DNA of 18,748 bases from UBA1447 sp964568955 (GTDB lineage: Bacteria > Bacillota > Clostridia > Oscillospirales > Acutalibacteraceae), in the NCBI GenBank assembly GCA_964568955.1, contig CAZMSM010000044.1, positions 1 to 18,748 of the forward strand, in the 5' to 3' direction. The position numbers and the translations under genes were made by a program. Positions 1-7,689 of this stretch are shown one piece after another (position 1 is the first letter of the stretch; the number at the start of each line of letters is the position of its first letter). The notes beneath the pieces were generated by a model. That model was given only the letters and a program-made list of their open reading frames with translations, was not told the DNA's origin and made no database searches.

Positions 1-1766
1 TAAAGATTAAATGCGCCATGGGTTAAAACGCTGATTTCTGCGCCCTTGCCTGCAAAACTTTCCGCAACATCAATTGCCTTTATAAGTCCCCGCACACGCA
101 TGGCGGGTAGATTATCACCGTTGACGAGCAAGTTTGTGCAAAAGGTATTCATGCGTGTATAGTAATAGTCGGGTTGCCCGGCATTATACAGCCCATCGCT
201 GACCGTGCCTGTGCCCGTTAAATCAACCACAAACACGCCATAACCCTGCTCACATAAATCCATCACTTCACCCAGGTGCTTGTGTAGCAAAGTGGTTCCC
301 CCGTCCCAAACCGCAATGATTGTTTTGCTCGGCTTGGTTGAACATTTATTAAAGTAAATACCAAAGTTATGAATACCCTCTTGCTGGTACCAAGTGTAAA
401 GCTCCATATCTAAATTGTAAGCATTAAATTCTCCGTTTTGGGGTGCATATTTTCGCTTGATATATAAGGGGGAAGGCTCATAATTTTCGACCTGCGTCTT
501 AATAAAGTTCTGTGCTGATATCCGTCGGCTTTCAAAATCTATTTTTGAGTTTTGATCGTTTATTTCTTGCAATTCATCCAGAACAAAGTCGTGGATGATG
601 CGGGAGTGGAGGGACGTTACCACTTGACCCGTTTTGGTTGCGTACAGATTTTTTTCTTCCAGCGTTTCCATATCTTCAAGCGCTTTGCACGCCACGCCTT
701 TGAGCGCGCGGGAGAAGAAGTCCGCTGCGGCGTTCGCTAGTGTGAAGGTATAGGCATGTCCCGAGGTGTCCGTGCAGATTTCCAGGTTATTCCCATTGCC
801 GAACAGCTCCCACAGTCTTTTTGTTTTTTCAATCGTTCGGTGGGCACCTTCCAGCGGGAAAAAGTCCGAATCGACCGTTAATAGCATAACCGGTTTGGGC
901 ACCATGCAAACCAACGCGTCCGCGTGGTCAAAGCCATCTTTCACCATGCCCGGCCATATTTGTTCCAGGTCCTGCGCCTGCCTGCTATATAAAATTGCTT
1001 TGCGGTCCGAAATAAAAGTACCCGGTGCCGCCGCGGCAATTTTTTCCGGCGCGGCCATCATCAACATCGATGTTTGCGTACCGCCTCCGCTGGAGCCCGT
1101 TACGCCTATTTTATCGGCATCCACATCATCACGGCTTGCAAGGTAGTCCAGTGCGCATATGCCGTCATGAACGAAATAACGTGTGATGGTTATCCCTGTC
1201 AAAAGGCATTGAATGCCCGCATAATCGTGTTCCTTTGTGCAAGGTGGCACAGCAGGTATTTGCCGCCCGTCCTCTAAATAACTAAAACGTTCACCTTGAC
1301 CTATTGGGTCCAGCCCCATTACAACAAACCCCGCGGACGCAATAGTTCGCTGCACACGCTGATAGACCGGTGACATTCTCCCTTGGGCAGAATGGCCGCA
1401 TACCATCAGCACTGCCGGGAGTTTACCGTTTGAATTAGCCGGTTTATAGACGTTGGCGGTTGCAAAATACCCCGGTAACGTTTCCAACACCAACGATTCG
1501 CAGGTTAAGTTGCCTGTCGTGAAAGAATTGGTGATGCTGACATTTACTTTGCCCGATTTAGGCAGACCGCAAATAGCCCGCTCAAAAGACACTTTCACAG
1601 CCACTTGATGCCGCTTTAGTGAATCTTCATCCCAAATATCATCACGGGCTTTGTCGCCTTGCGCCAGATTGTTCAGTGTAATGCTGTCCGCATAAATTTC
1701 AAGCTGATTCGGATTCACACTCACCATTTTGCTGCTACTCATCTTACTAATGTCGGATATATTCAT
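1..1766 (-). CDS. Tandem alpha/beta hydrolase, acetylxylan esterase-like (3' end outside window)
   Basis: I translated this gene by hand from the ATG at 1764-1766. It stays open for 588 codons to the left edge, so the C-terminus is missing. A GGAGG motif lies 8 bases upstream of the ATG. Residues about 110-350 form an alpha/beta hydrolase domain. It has an oxyanion-type GHSAQG (124-129), a nucleophile elbow GSSGGG (Ser226 expected), a likely acid Asp299 in LLTVDSDFF, and a likely His337 in SGHAYT. This pattern is typical of the acetylxylan esterase/dienelactone hydrolase-like families that deacylate carbohydrates or small esters. From about residue 478 a second hydrolase-like fold begins (TIIAVWDGG, then GVFVVDLTGTG). 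Its expected elbow reads LTHGAFNL with no serine, so the second lobe may be non-catalytic. No signal peptide is visible, which suggests a cytoplasmic enzyme. It is the last gene seen in the downstream cassette. The fold is sure; the substrate is unknown. Confidence 0.8.
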   Translation of the reverse strand, partial: MNISDISKMSSSKMVSVNPNQLEIYADSITLNNLAQGDKARDDIWDEDSLKRHQVAVKVSFERAICGLPKSGKVNVSITNSFTTGNLTCESLVLETLPGYFATANVYKPANSNGKLPAVLMVCGHSAQGRMSPVYQRVQRTIASAGFVVMGLDPIGQGERFSYLEDGRQIPAVPPCTKEHDYAGIQCLLTGITITRYFVHDGICALDYLASRDDVDADKIGVTGSSGGGTQTSMLMMAAPEKIAAAAPGTFISDRKAILYSRQAQDLEQIWPGMVKDGFDHADALVCMVPKPVMLLTVDSDFFPLEGAHRTIEKTKRLWELFGNGNNLEICTDTSGHAYTFTLANAAADFFSRALKGVACKALEDMETLEEKNLYATKTGQVVTSLHSRIIHDFVLDELQEINDQNSKIDFESRRISAQNFIKTQVENYEPSPLYIKRKYAPQNGEFNAYNLDMELYTWYQQEGIHNFGIYFNKCSTKPSKTIIAVWDGGTTLLHKHLGEVMDLCEQGYGVFVVDLTGTGTVSDGLYNAGQPDYYYTRMNTFCTNLLVNGDNLPAMRVRGLIKAIDVAESFAGKGAEISVLTHGAFNL

Positions 1767-1792
1767 AACGGTTGCCTCCATTTACTCATGAA

Positions 1793-1822
1793 ATGATATC
1801 AAAACAAAACAATTTTATTCAA
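1793..1822 (-). promoter_or_regulatory. Candidate sigma-70 promoter for the tandem hydrolase gene
   Basis: In the 95-base AT-rich gap before the esterase-like gene, the minus strand reads TTGAAT (1817-1822), an 18-base spacer, then TATCAT (1793-1798). This would place transcription start about 20 bases before the start codon, at the edge of the ribosome binding site. A short palindrome, CAAAATA-T-TATTTTG on the minus strand (1820-1834), overlaps the -35 hexamer and could be an operator. The region is so AT-rich that chance matches are likely, and readthrough from the upstream gene is an equal alternative. Confidence 0.3.
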
Positions 1823-1861
1823 AATAATATTTTGCATCATTTTAAAAAAACTACACAACAT

Positions 1862-3568
1862 TCAACTAACTTCAAACCCGAAAACCCTAAATTTATCCTC
1901 TCCCCACGTTGACAAGGGGTAGAGCTTTACAGACACCACTTCCCAATCGACCACATGCTTCACAAGACGTTGATGGCTATGGGTTTCATGGATTATATGC
2001 TCTTTTCCATCTTTATCTGTAGCAATAATTTTATACTCTTTTGTCAAGGTTTTGGGCAGTTTAAAGAGGGTTTGTTCAAGCGGATAATTGCAGGGCATAT
2101 TTTGATATTTCCTGTTCAAATCACTGTCAAAAACAAGACGGATAGCGGATACTTTTTGCGGTTTTTCAAATGTGTATTCAATAAAGTCCCCTGTGCTGCC
2201 TACCCAGCAGTTTTCCTCGCCCCGGTCAACTGCGTTGCGAACAATTTCCGCATTGCACCGCGCGTTTTGAGTAAGTTTAGGCACCTTGCGTTCGTGCCAC
2301 GGGATATAGCAGTCATCGTCCATCAGTTTGTGCTGCAGAGCGGCGATATTAATTTCCCCAAGAGACGTGTTAGCGATTACCGCCATAGCGACAGCCGTGC
2401 CAACGGCCTGCCCCATAATACCACAGGTTGCCATCACCCGCGACGAGCTCATGGCGGCGTGGGTAGCGCTGATATTGCGCCCGGCAAAAACAAGGTTTTC
2501 GATGTTGCTCGAGTAAAGGCTGCGCAGTGGTATCCCCCAGGGGGACGGCGCCGGGTGGTCAACGGCCAAGGGGCCGGCGGTGTAATAAAACCCTGCCGGA
2601 AAGTGATCATCCAAAGGCCAGCCACCGTAGGCCACTATGTCCTCAAACCGTCCACCGCTTTGCACATCTTTTTGGGTGATAATATGTTTACCTTTATAAC
2701 GGCGGCTTTCGCGTTTACCGGGCAAAAAGCCTATCCACTCCAACTCCCAGTTATCTACCCCATGGTCACCATGGTTTTTCATGTGATCCCACACGCCGTA
2801 GGCGATTTTAAGCAGTTCGTCGCGGCATTGATCGGTGTCGTGTAGGCAGTCGCCCTCTCCGCCGATTTCAATCCACCAAAAGTTGCTCTCAATATTGTGG
2901 CCCTTATGAGGCAAGTCTTCATCTGTGAGGTATTGGTAGGCCAACGCAGGCGGAGTAAAACTCTGCTTTTGCGTGGTTTCCCTTATCTGGAACAAGCAAC
3001 TCATGCCCATCGTCTTATTGTCCCGCTCGACGGGGCCGATAGACTCGTTAAAGTCCGCCTTGGCTTCACGCCCGAGCATAAAGTCTGCACCGCTCAGCGG
3101 CGCTAAAATCGAATCCCCGGAACAATCGGCGAAATATTCTGCTTCAACTACATGAAAGGTTTCGGCATTGGACTGCCAAGCTTTAATGCTTTTTATCCTG
3201 TTGTTCTCCGTCTTGGCTTCAAAACAACTTGTGTTTAAAAGCAGGGTCAAGTTTGGTTCAAGCATTGCTTTTTCATACAACACACTGTCCCATACGGCGT
3301 ACTTTAACCCCGGGTTTTGATAAAAGTTTTCCAACATGAGTTCTTCAACAATACCGGTTTCTCGATTATCTTTGCCACGTGCGCCGCAAATCCACATGCG
3401 GATTTCACTTGAGGCATTGCCACCCGGTATGGGGCGGTCGTGAACCAACACGGTCTTTACCCCGTGACGGGCCGCCGCGACGCCAGCACACAAGCCGGCA
3501 ATTCCCCCACCGACCACGCAAAACTCGGTCGAATACTCAATTGTTTTCAAATCACTCATCCTAAACAT
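1862..3568 (-). CDS. FAD-dependent oxidoreductase (FAD_oxidored/PF12831-like) with C-terminal beta-rich domain
   Basis: This 568-residue protein opens with a Rossmann FAD-binding motif, VVGGGIAGLCAG (18-29). It also has YFADCSGD (145-152), GKRESRRYKG (284-293) and a C-terminal FAD contact NLVFAGRNIS followed by MGQAVGTA (358-392). These fit the FAD_oxidored family, often found near carbohydrate-degradation genes, but no reaction can be assigned. Residues about 440-568 form a separate region (DFIEYTFEKPQKVSAIRLVFD...) resembling a discoidin/F5-8-type beta-sandwich. No signal peptide is seen, so it is probably cytoplasmic. Two in-frame ATGs are possible, at 3568 and 3559. Neither has a good Shine-Dalgarno sequence. 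The start lies only 14 bases after the stop of the upstream metallophosphatase, so translational coupling is likely. I kept the longer form. Confidence 0.82.
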   Translation of the reverse strand: MFRMSDLKTIEYSTEFCVVGGGIAGLCAGVAAARHGVKTVLVHDRPIPGGNASSEIRMWICGARGKDNRETGIVEELMLENFYQNPGLKYAVWDSVLYEKAMLEPNLTLLLNTSCFEAKTENNRIKSIKAWQSNAETFHVVEAEYFADCSGDSILAPLSGADFMLGREAKADFNESIGPVERDNKTMGMSCLFQIRETTQKQSFTPPALAYQYLTDEDLPHKGHNIESNFWWIEIGGEGDCLHDTDQCRDELLKIAYGVWDHMKNHGDHGVDNWELEWIGFLPGKRESRRYKGKHIITQKDVQSGGRFEDIVAYGGWPLDDHFPAGFYYTAGPLAVDHPAPSPWGIPLRSLYSSNIENLVFAGRNISATHAAMSSSRVMATCGIMGQAVGTAVAMAVIANTSLGEINIAALQHKLMDDDCYIPWHERKVPKLTQNARCNAEIVRNAVDRGEENCWVGSTGDFIEYTFEKPQKVSAIRLVFDSDLNRKYQNMPCNYPLEQTLFKLPKTLTKEYKIIATDKDGKEHIIHETHSHQRLVKHVVDWEVVSVKLYPLSTWGEDKFRVFGFEVS

Positions 3569-3582
3569 TGTTCACTTTATAC

Positions 3583-5043
3583 TTACGGTAAAATTACAAG
3601 CCTACCCATGACAACGGGTTGAACCAGTTCCACCTGGCACAAAAATTCGTCAAGGATGTCGACAGTCGATGTGGACAGAATTTTCGGTTTGCGGTTCGCA
3701 GCGATTTCGGCAGCATCAACACCGAAGAACTGCGTAAGATTGTTAAAATGAAACTGCTGTAGCCCCACGGTATAAATACGGCTGTCGTCAATATCTTCGT
3801 CGTTCAAAGTAAAGCGTTCAATGGTCCGCTTTCCCTTAGAATATTCCAAATAAATCCCTTGCGATAGTTGATAAAACTCCGTATGCCCTTCAAAAGACTC
3901 GTCCCGCAACACAAATATCATCATTTGACGCAACTGCTTGCCCGTCACACTAATACGAAAAACCGCATCGTCATACGGGAAGGCGACGAGCAAATCTTGC
4001 AGTTCCAAAATCGGCCCGAGTGCTTGTGTTCGGATACTGCCGGAGCCAAGCAGCATAATGTCAAGCCCGAGTGACTGCTGAAAAATATCACTGAACAAGT
4101 TGCCCAGTTGTGTTTGCTCGTTACGTATGGGGTGGGTAAACTCGCTTTTAAACCTGGTGACAATGCGGGTATATTTCTCATCGGTTTTTTCTTTATATCT
4201 TCTGATTAATTTTTCCAGCGGTTTGTCTTTCGGGCAATGGTCTTCATCTATGGGGATTAACTGCCACTCATAGGAATCAATCGCGTTGGTGTTTTTGTCT
4301 ACCATAATATCAAAACGCCCGACTTGTGAGCTACCCGTGGCCGCTTGAACAATCGGGATGCCGTTGACAATACAGGGTTCCTGTAGCAATGTGTGGGAAT
4401 GACCACCGATGATGATGTCAACGCCCCACTCTTTTTTCAGCTTCGTGGCCAGCACTTTATCCTCTTCAAAACCGATATGTGTCAGTAATACGGTAAAGTC
4501 TATATCTTCCGTGCGGTAGTTGTTGCAGATTTTACCGATTTCCTTGGCCGCTTCGTTTACATCCACAAATGTACCGATAAGGGGGTCTTGCCTGGTTTGG
4601 GCCAGCACATCCTCTGTGAGTACACCGATAAACAGGACGCGAATACCACCGGCCATAATAATAATGTGTGAGCGGAACATCCTCACGTGGTTCGTGGTGA
4701 TATAGATGTTGGCATTGATAATGGGAAAACGTGCGCATTTTTCCAAAAATAAAAGGTGGGCAATGCCGTAATCCACCTCATGATTGCCAAGCGTAACAAC
4801 GTCCGGCGCGAGCAGGTTCATAATCTCTATGGTAGAAATGCCCTGGTACTCCTGGTCAATCAGCGAACCGCGAAACATATCGCCGGAAATTACATAAAGA
4901 GCGTTTTCCTCCTCCCGGACTTTATTGATGTAGCCCGAAAGCATCGACACGCCGCCCAGGAGTTTTTCGTCCGTATCCTTCGCCAAAAAATCACCGTGCA
5001 AGTCGTTCGAGTGTAGAATCGTTAGCTTTTCCAAGACTTTCAT
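3583..5043 (-). CDS. 5'-nucleotidase/UshA-like metallophosphatase, without signal peptide
   Basis: The 486-residue protein has the two-domain layout of the 5'-nucleotidase/2',3'-cyclic phosphodiesterase family. The N-terminal calcineurin-like domain carries every metal-site motif: NDLHG (13-17), SGD (53-55), GNHE (86-89), LLTHIG with His189, and GGHSH (213-217). The C-terminal domain (about 295-475) has the family's substrate-binding layout, including GNLFSDIFQ, then GSGSIR (333-338), then FPYDDAVFRISVTGKQL. Two things are odd. Most family members are secreted, but this one begins MKVLEKLTILHSND with no signal peptide. The usual N-x-G-G-x-R substrate motif reads GSGSIR, lacking the Asn. The true substrate may therefore be a sugar phosphate or other phosphoester rather than a nucleotide. 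A GGGGTG ribosome binding site precedes the ATG. It sits between the sialidase-like gene (55 bases upstream) and the FAD oxidoreductase. Confidence 0.85.
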   Translation of the reverse strand: MKVLEKLTILHSNDLHGDFLAKDTDEKLLGGVSMLSGYINKVREEENALYVISGDMFRGSLIDQEYQGISTIEIMNLLAPDVVTLGNHEVDYGIAHLLFLEKCARFPIINANIYITTNHVRMFRSHIIIMAGGIRVLFIGVLTEDVLAQTRQDPLIGTFVDVNEAAKEIGKICNNYRTEDIDFTVLLTHIGFEEDKVLATKLKKEWGVDIIIGGHSHTLLQEPCIVNGIPIVQAATGSSQVGRFDIMVDKNTNAIDSYEWQLIPIDEDHCPKDKPLEKLIRRYKEKTDEKYTRIVTRFKSEFTHPIRNEQTQLGNLFSDIFQQSLGLDIMLLGSGSIRTQALGPILELQDLLVAFPYDDAVFRISVTGKQLRQMMIFVLRDESFEGHTEFYQLSQGIYLEYSKGKRTIERFTLNDEDIDDSRIYTVGLQQFHFNNLTQFFGVDAAEIAANRKPKILSTSTVDILDEFLCQVELVQPVVMGRLVILP

Positions 5044-5098
5044 TTTTGCACCCCATTCATTAAATTAGCCGTATAAAAACCGGTTTGTTTGCGTTTTG

Positions 5099-7522
5099 CT
5101 AATGCTCACTAATAACCTTTTTTATTGTCGCGCAGCGGATATTGTTCATCACATTTTCGTCATCGTAACTGTAGGTAACATAGATAGTGCCGTCTACCCC
5201 TTGAGTGATTGCCGAATAACCACAGTCCCTCACGCCGTTCGTGTCAAGCTCCAGCGGGGTTAATGCCCATATTTTGCCCTCGTCTTTGGAGACGGCTATC
5301 TGCAGCCTTGAACGGTTGTGTGCCTTGACCCCTTTGCCTTTGTAAGCATCGGTGATAGACATTACCCAAACGCCGCTTTTAAGTTTGACAATATCAAAGC
5401 CGCCTTCATGCTTGAGCGCCGGTTCAACACGCATATCGCCAAAGGTTGCACCCCCGTCGTGGGACTCGTAGCTCAAAACATGATTGGTGGGCTCACCGTT
5501 GCGGAAGTAGGAACGTAGGGTACCGTTTTCAAGCACAAGGCTTGCCGCTTGTTCAGGCGCAGTGGAAGCAAATGGTAACCCGTAGCCCCAAGTTTTGCCA
5601 CCGTCGTCGGTAAAAGCGGTGAGTGAGCAATGAATACCATCGGAATACAGAGGCAACATCAGTCGCGTTTTGCCCTCAAACTCAAACTCTGTCGGCTTGT
5701 TTTTGGTTTGCCAGCCAAGCGAGCGCGTAATCGGTCGCCATTTTTTATAAGCCGTATCGGCACCGGCGGCCACTTTGCAAATTCTTTCCGCTTCCCACCA
5801 GATATATATTTCAAAAAAAGGAGCGATGCCTGCATATTTGTTCTCTGCACGGATAAAATCGATTGTATGAAGCATGGAGTTGCGCAGGGCAACGACAAAG
5901 CTGTCCGTTATATAGCGGTCCTCAATCTTTACATACTCGTTTGCGGGCAGCCGATGTTGATTAAATTGCTCAGCGGTTATATAACGGCACTCACCGTTTA
6001 CTTCGCCATATACATACCGTGCATTTTCAAAGCCTTCTGCCTTGCCCTGCAGTTCATCGTGCCTTGAGGGGTTCAAAATCCCACGGTTCGCCCATTCCGG
6101 ATCATGCTGATAGCCGTTTTCGTATTCATAAAAACCTTTTTCGGCATATCTGTATTTCGGTTGCGACGTTTCCCAACAGTTGGACAAGACCGGATACCAG
6201 AAGAACCACAGCCTGTCGTTCTTATCGACAAAAACCGTCGGGTTGCAGTCCGCCATCCCCGCCACGTCCGCAATGACAAAGGGCTCTTTCCAAGGGGCAT
6301 CAAGCGGTTTCCTCGCCGCTAAAATTCGCCCGTCATTCCCCTTACGCTCGCCGTCGGACTGGAACCATACGCTGATAAGCTCACCGTTATGCAGTGCAGC
6401 GATACCGGACCCATGGGCGTGTTCCTTGATAACGGGGAAGATGTCTTCAATAACCGGTGTGCCGTACCCTTTAAGTCCTGCAATTTTTGTCGGTTCATGC
6501 TGTTCAAAAATCGGTTGCGCAGACTTTTTCTTTTTTGAAAAATCAAAAATCCGTTCGTTTTTCGCTACTGTTTTCAAAAGCCTAAAAAACTTGACCGGCG
6601 CGGGTTTGCCAAAAAATTTTATTTTGTTTTGCCGGCACCACTTTTTTCCCGGCTGAACCGCCTCCCCGGTACCGGTATTCAAAACGAATAGTGAGGCATC
6701 ATAAAAATTTTCCCAGGTTTTACCAAGGTCTGCGGTTTTTGCCACGGGCACACTATTGCCACCGGTTTTGATCGTGAGATGGATTGTTCCGGCTTGTTCG
6801 CTCAGCACAAAATCGTCCCTATCGTCTAGGGAACATATTACGTAATCGCGGCTGTCAAAATTCACCCCATTGTCAAAGGAGTACAAAAGCAATGCACAGG
6901 AAAACGCATTGGAATATATCGGTAAAATCAACGTGTTTTTACCTTCAAATTCACACTCAAGCGGTTTGCCTCTCATCGAAAACCCGGTGCGCCGCGCGAA
7001 GGGATAATGGTTTTCATCGATTTTCACGCCATACAGTTTGCCGAGTGCAAGGGAACGCTTTTCATCCAAAAATAAATCGAATTTTTCCTTTGAAAAACCC
7101 GCTTTACCGGCAAGCACTTTGCCGATTGCTTCATAACGGCGGCAAAGCTCGGGGGCGAAGACATCTTCTGCCTCATTAACACCGGCACTCACTTTGGCAT
7201 CGGTAAAACTACCGCCTAAGCGGGGATAAACCGCGTCACACCACGCCCATTTAATAAAGCTCTCACTGTAGCTGCCTTTGGGTGCAAAGGCAGCCATAGG
7301 TTGCTGCGTATCTTCATCCACACAATGCACAGCGGTGTAGAACAGCCATAAGGCTTCGTTTTTATCCAAAAAGAGAAAGGGCCTTGTACAAACCATATCC
7401 TCAATAGTGCCCAGTAAAACGGGTTTACCCCCTTGTTCGCTTTTTATACAGGTAATCTTAATAATACCATTTTGAGCGGTTGCCCTTAGAACGCCTTTTG
7501 AGCTTAAGGTGATTTCGTTCAT
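5099..7522 (-). CDS. BNR/sialidase-like beta-propeller protein with internal duplication
   Basis: This 807-residue protein resembles the predicted exo-alpha-sialidase/BNR-2 family. The C-terminal copy (about 369-800) looks complete. It starts with HGSGIAALHNGELISVWFQS, has DCNPTVFVDKNDRLWFFW (425-442), RSLGWQTKNKPTEFEFEGK (600-618), Asp-box-like DDGGKTW (639-645) and SHDGGATF (687-694), and ends GYSAITQGVDGTIYVTYSYD. A shorter N-terminal copy (about 20-275) repeats the same landmarks: CTRPFLFLDKNEALWLFY (45-62), RRTGFSMRGKPLECEFEGK (177-195) and TADLGKTW (263-270). It appears to lack the first half-blade and the last blades. A basic linker (about 293-335) joins them. There is no signal peptide. 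Sialidase activity is not proven: the family also includes other glycoside-active propellers, and I could not place the full Arg triad. The ATG follows an AAGGAAAA ribosome binding site and is the first gene of the downstream unit. Confidence 0.75.
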   Translation of the reverse strand: MNEITLSSKGVLRATAQNGIIKITCIKSEQGGKPVLLGTIEDMVCTRPFLFLDKNEALWLFYTAVHCVDEDTQQPMAAFAPKGSYSESFIKWAWCDAVYPRLGGSFTDAKVSAGVNEAEDVFAPELCRRYEAIGKVLAGKAGFSKEKFDLFLDEKRSLALGKLYGVKIDENHYPFARRTGFSMRGKPLECEFEGKNTLILPIYSNAFSCALLLYSFDNGVNFDSRDYVICSLDDRDDFVLSEQAGTIHLTIKTGGNSVPVAKTADLGKTWENFYDASLFVLNTGTGEAVQPGKKWCRQNKIKFFGKPAPVKFFRLLKTVAKNERIFDFSKKKKSAQPIFEQHEPTKIAGLKGYGTPVIEDIFPVIKEHAHGSGIAALHNGELISVWFQSDGERKGNDGRILAARKPLDAPWKEPFVIADVAGMADCNPTVFVDKNDRLWFFWYPVLSNCWETSQPKYRYAEKGFYEYENGYQHDPEWANRGILNPSRHDELQGKAEGFENARYVYGEVNGECRYITAEQFNQHRLPANEYVKIEDRYITDSFVVALRNSMLHTIDFIRAENKYAGIAPFFEIYIWWEAERICKVAAGADTAYKKWRPITRSLGWQTKNKPTEFEFEGKTRLMLPLYSDGIHCSLTAFTDDGGKTWGYGLPFASTAPEQAASLVLENGTLRSYFRNGEPTNHVLSYESHDGGATFGDMRVEPALKHEGGFDIVKLKSGVWVMSITDAYKGKGVKAHNRSRLQIAVSKDEGKIWALTPLELDTNGVRDCGYSAITQGVDGTIYVTYSYDDENVMNNIRCATIKKVISEH

Positions 7523-7560
7523 TTTAAGTTTTTTCCTTTCTTAGCTTCTAAAAAAGTTTT

Positions 7561-7574
7561 TGTTAACGGCTACA
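7561..7574 (-). promoter_or_regulatory. cre-like catabolite-control site (one core mismatch)
   Basis: The minus strand reads TGTAGCCGTTAACA. Compared with the Bacillota CcpA site TGWNANCGNTNNCA it differs only at the fifth base (G for A), and the central CG is kept. It lies downstream of the predicted -10 box and upstream of the start codon of the sialidase-like gene, a position where CcpA acts as a roadblock. This would suit a carbohydrate catabolic unit. A 14-base match with one mismatch can arise by chance, and no CcpA gene is in view. Confidence 0.3.
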
Positions 7575-7598
7575 TTTACATTTGTACTTACCGAACAA

Positions 7599-7627
7599 AG
7601 TTTATCACAGCTTCTGCCGTATTGCAA
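7599..7627 (-). promoter_or_regulatory. Predicted sigma-70 promoter of the sialidase-like cassette
   Basis: On the minus strand TTGCAA (7622-7627) is followed by a 17-base spacer and TAAACT (7599-7604). Initiation near 7592 would give a leader of about 70 bases before the ATG at 7522. The site lies between the inverted repeat that ends the copper genes and the first gene of the next unit, where a promoter is expected. Confidence 0.5.
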
Positions 7628-7641
7628 CCGATAAACTGTGC

Positions 7642-7688
7642 ATAACGCGCAAACCCCCCGGATCAAGTCCGGGGGGTTTGCGCGTTAT
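7642..7688 (-). terminator. Perfect 21-bp inverted repeat after copZ, probable terminator hairpin
   Basis: Two perfectly complementary 21-base arms (7642-7662 and 7668-7688) flank a 5-base loop, TCAAG. The inner stem is six G:C pairs plus CCGGA/TCCGG, so the hairpin should be very stable. Read on the minus strand it begins one base after the copZ stop codon, as expected for the end of the aro-cop transcript. There is no U-tract on either side: the minus strand continues GCACAGTTTATC. It may therefore act as an RNA 3'-end protector or a factor-assisted terminator rather than a textbook intrinsic terminator. It also separates the copper genes from the next promoter. Confidence 0.65.
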
Positions 7689-7689
7689 A

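Noticed and set aside
552..1277. Three plus-strand open frames at 552-740, 766-1146 and 1074-1277.
   Set aside because: They are antisense to the continuous 588-codon hydrolase frame that carries a complete catalytic set on the minus strand.
1955..2845. A 296-codon open frame on the plus strand.
   Set aside because: It lies wholly antisense to the well-supported FAD oxidoreductase, has no recognisable motif, and is best explained as a shadow frame.
5078..5087. A 10-base palindrome AAACCGGTTT in the gap upstream of the metallophosphatase.
   Set aside because: It is too short and isolated to call an operator, with no promoter hexamers placed around it.
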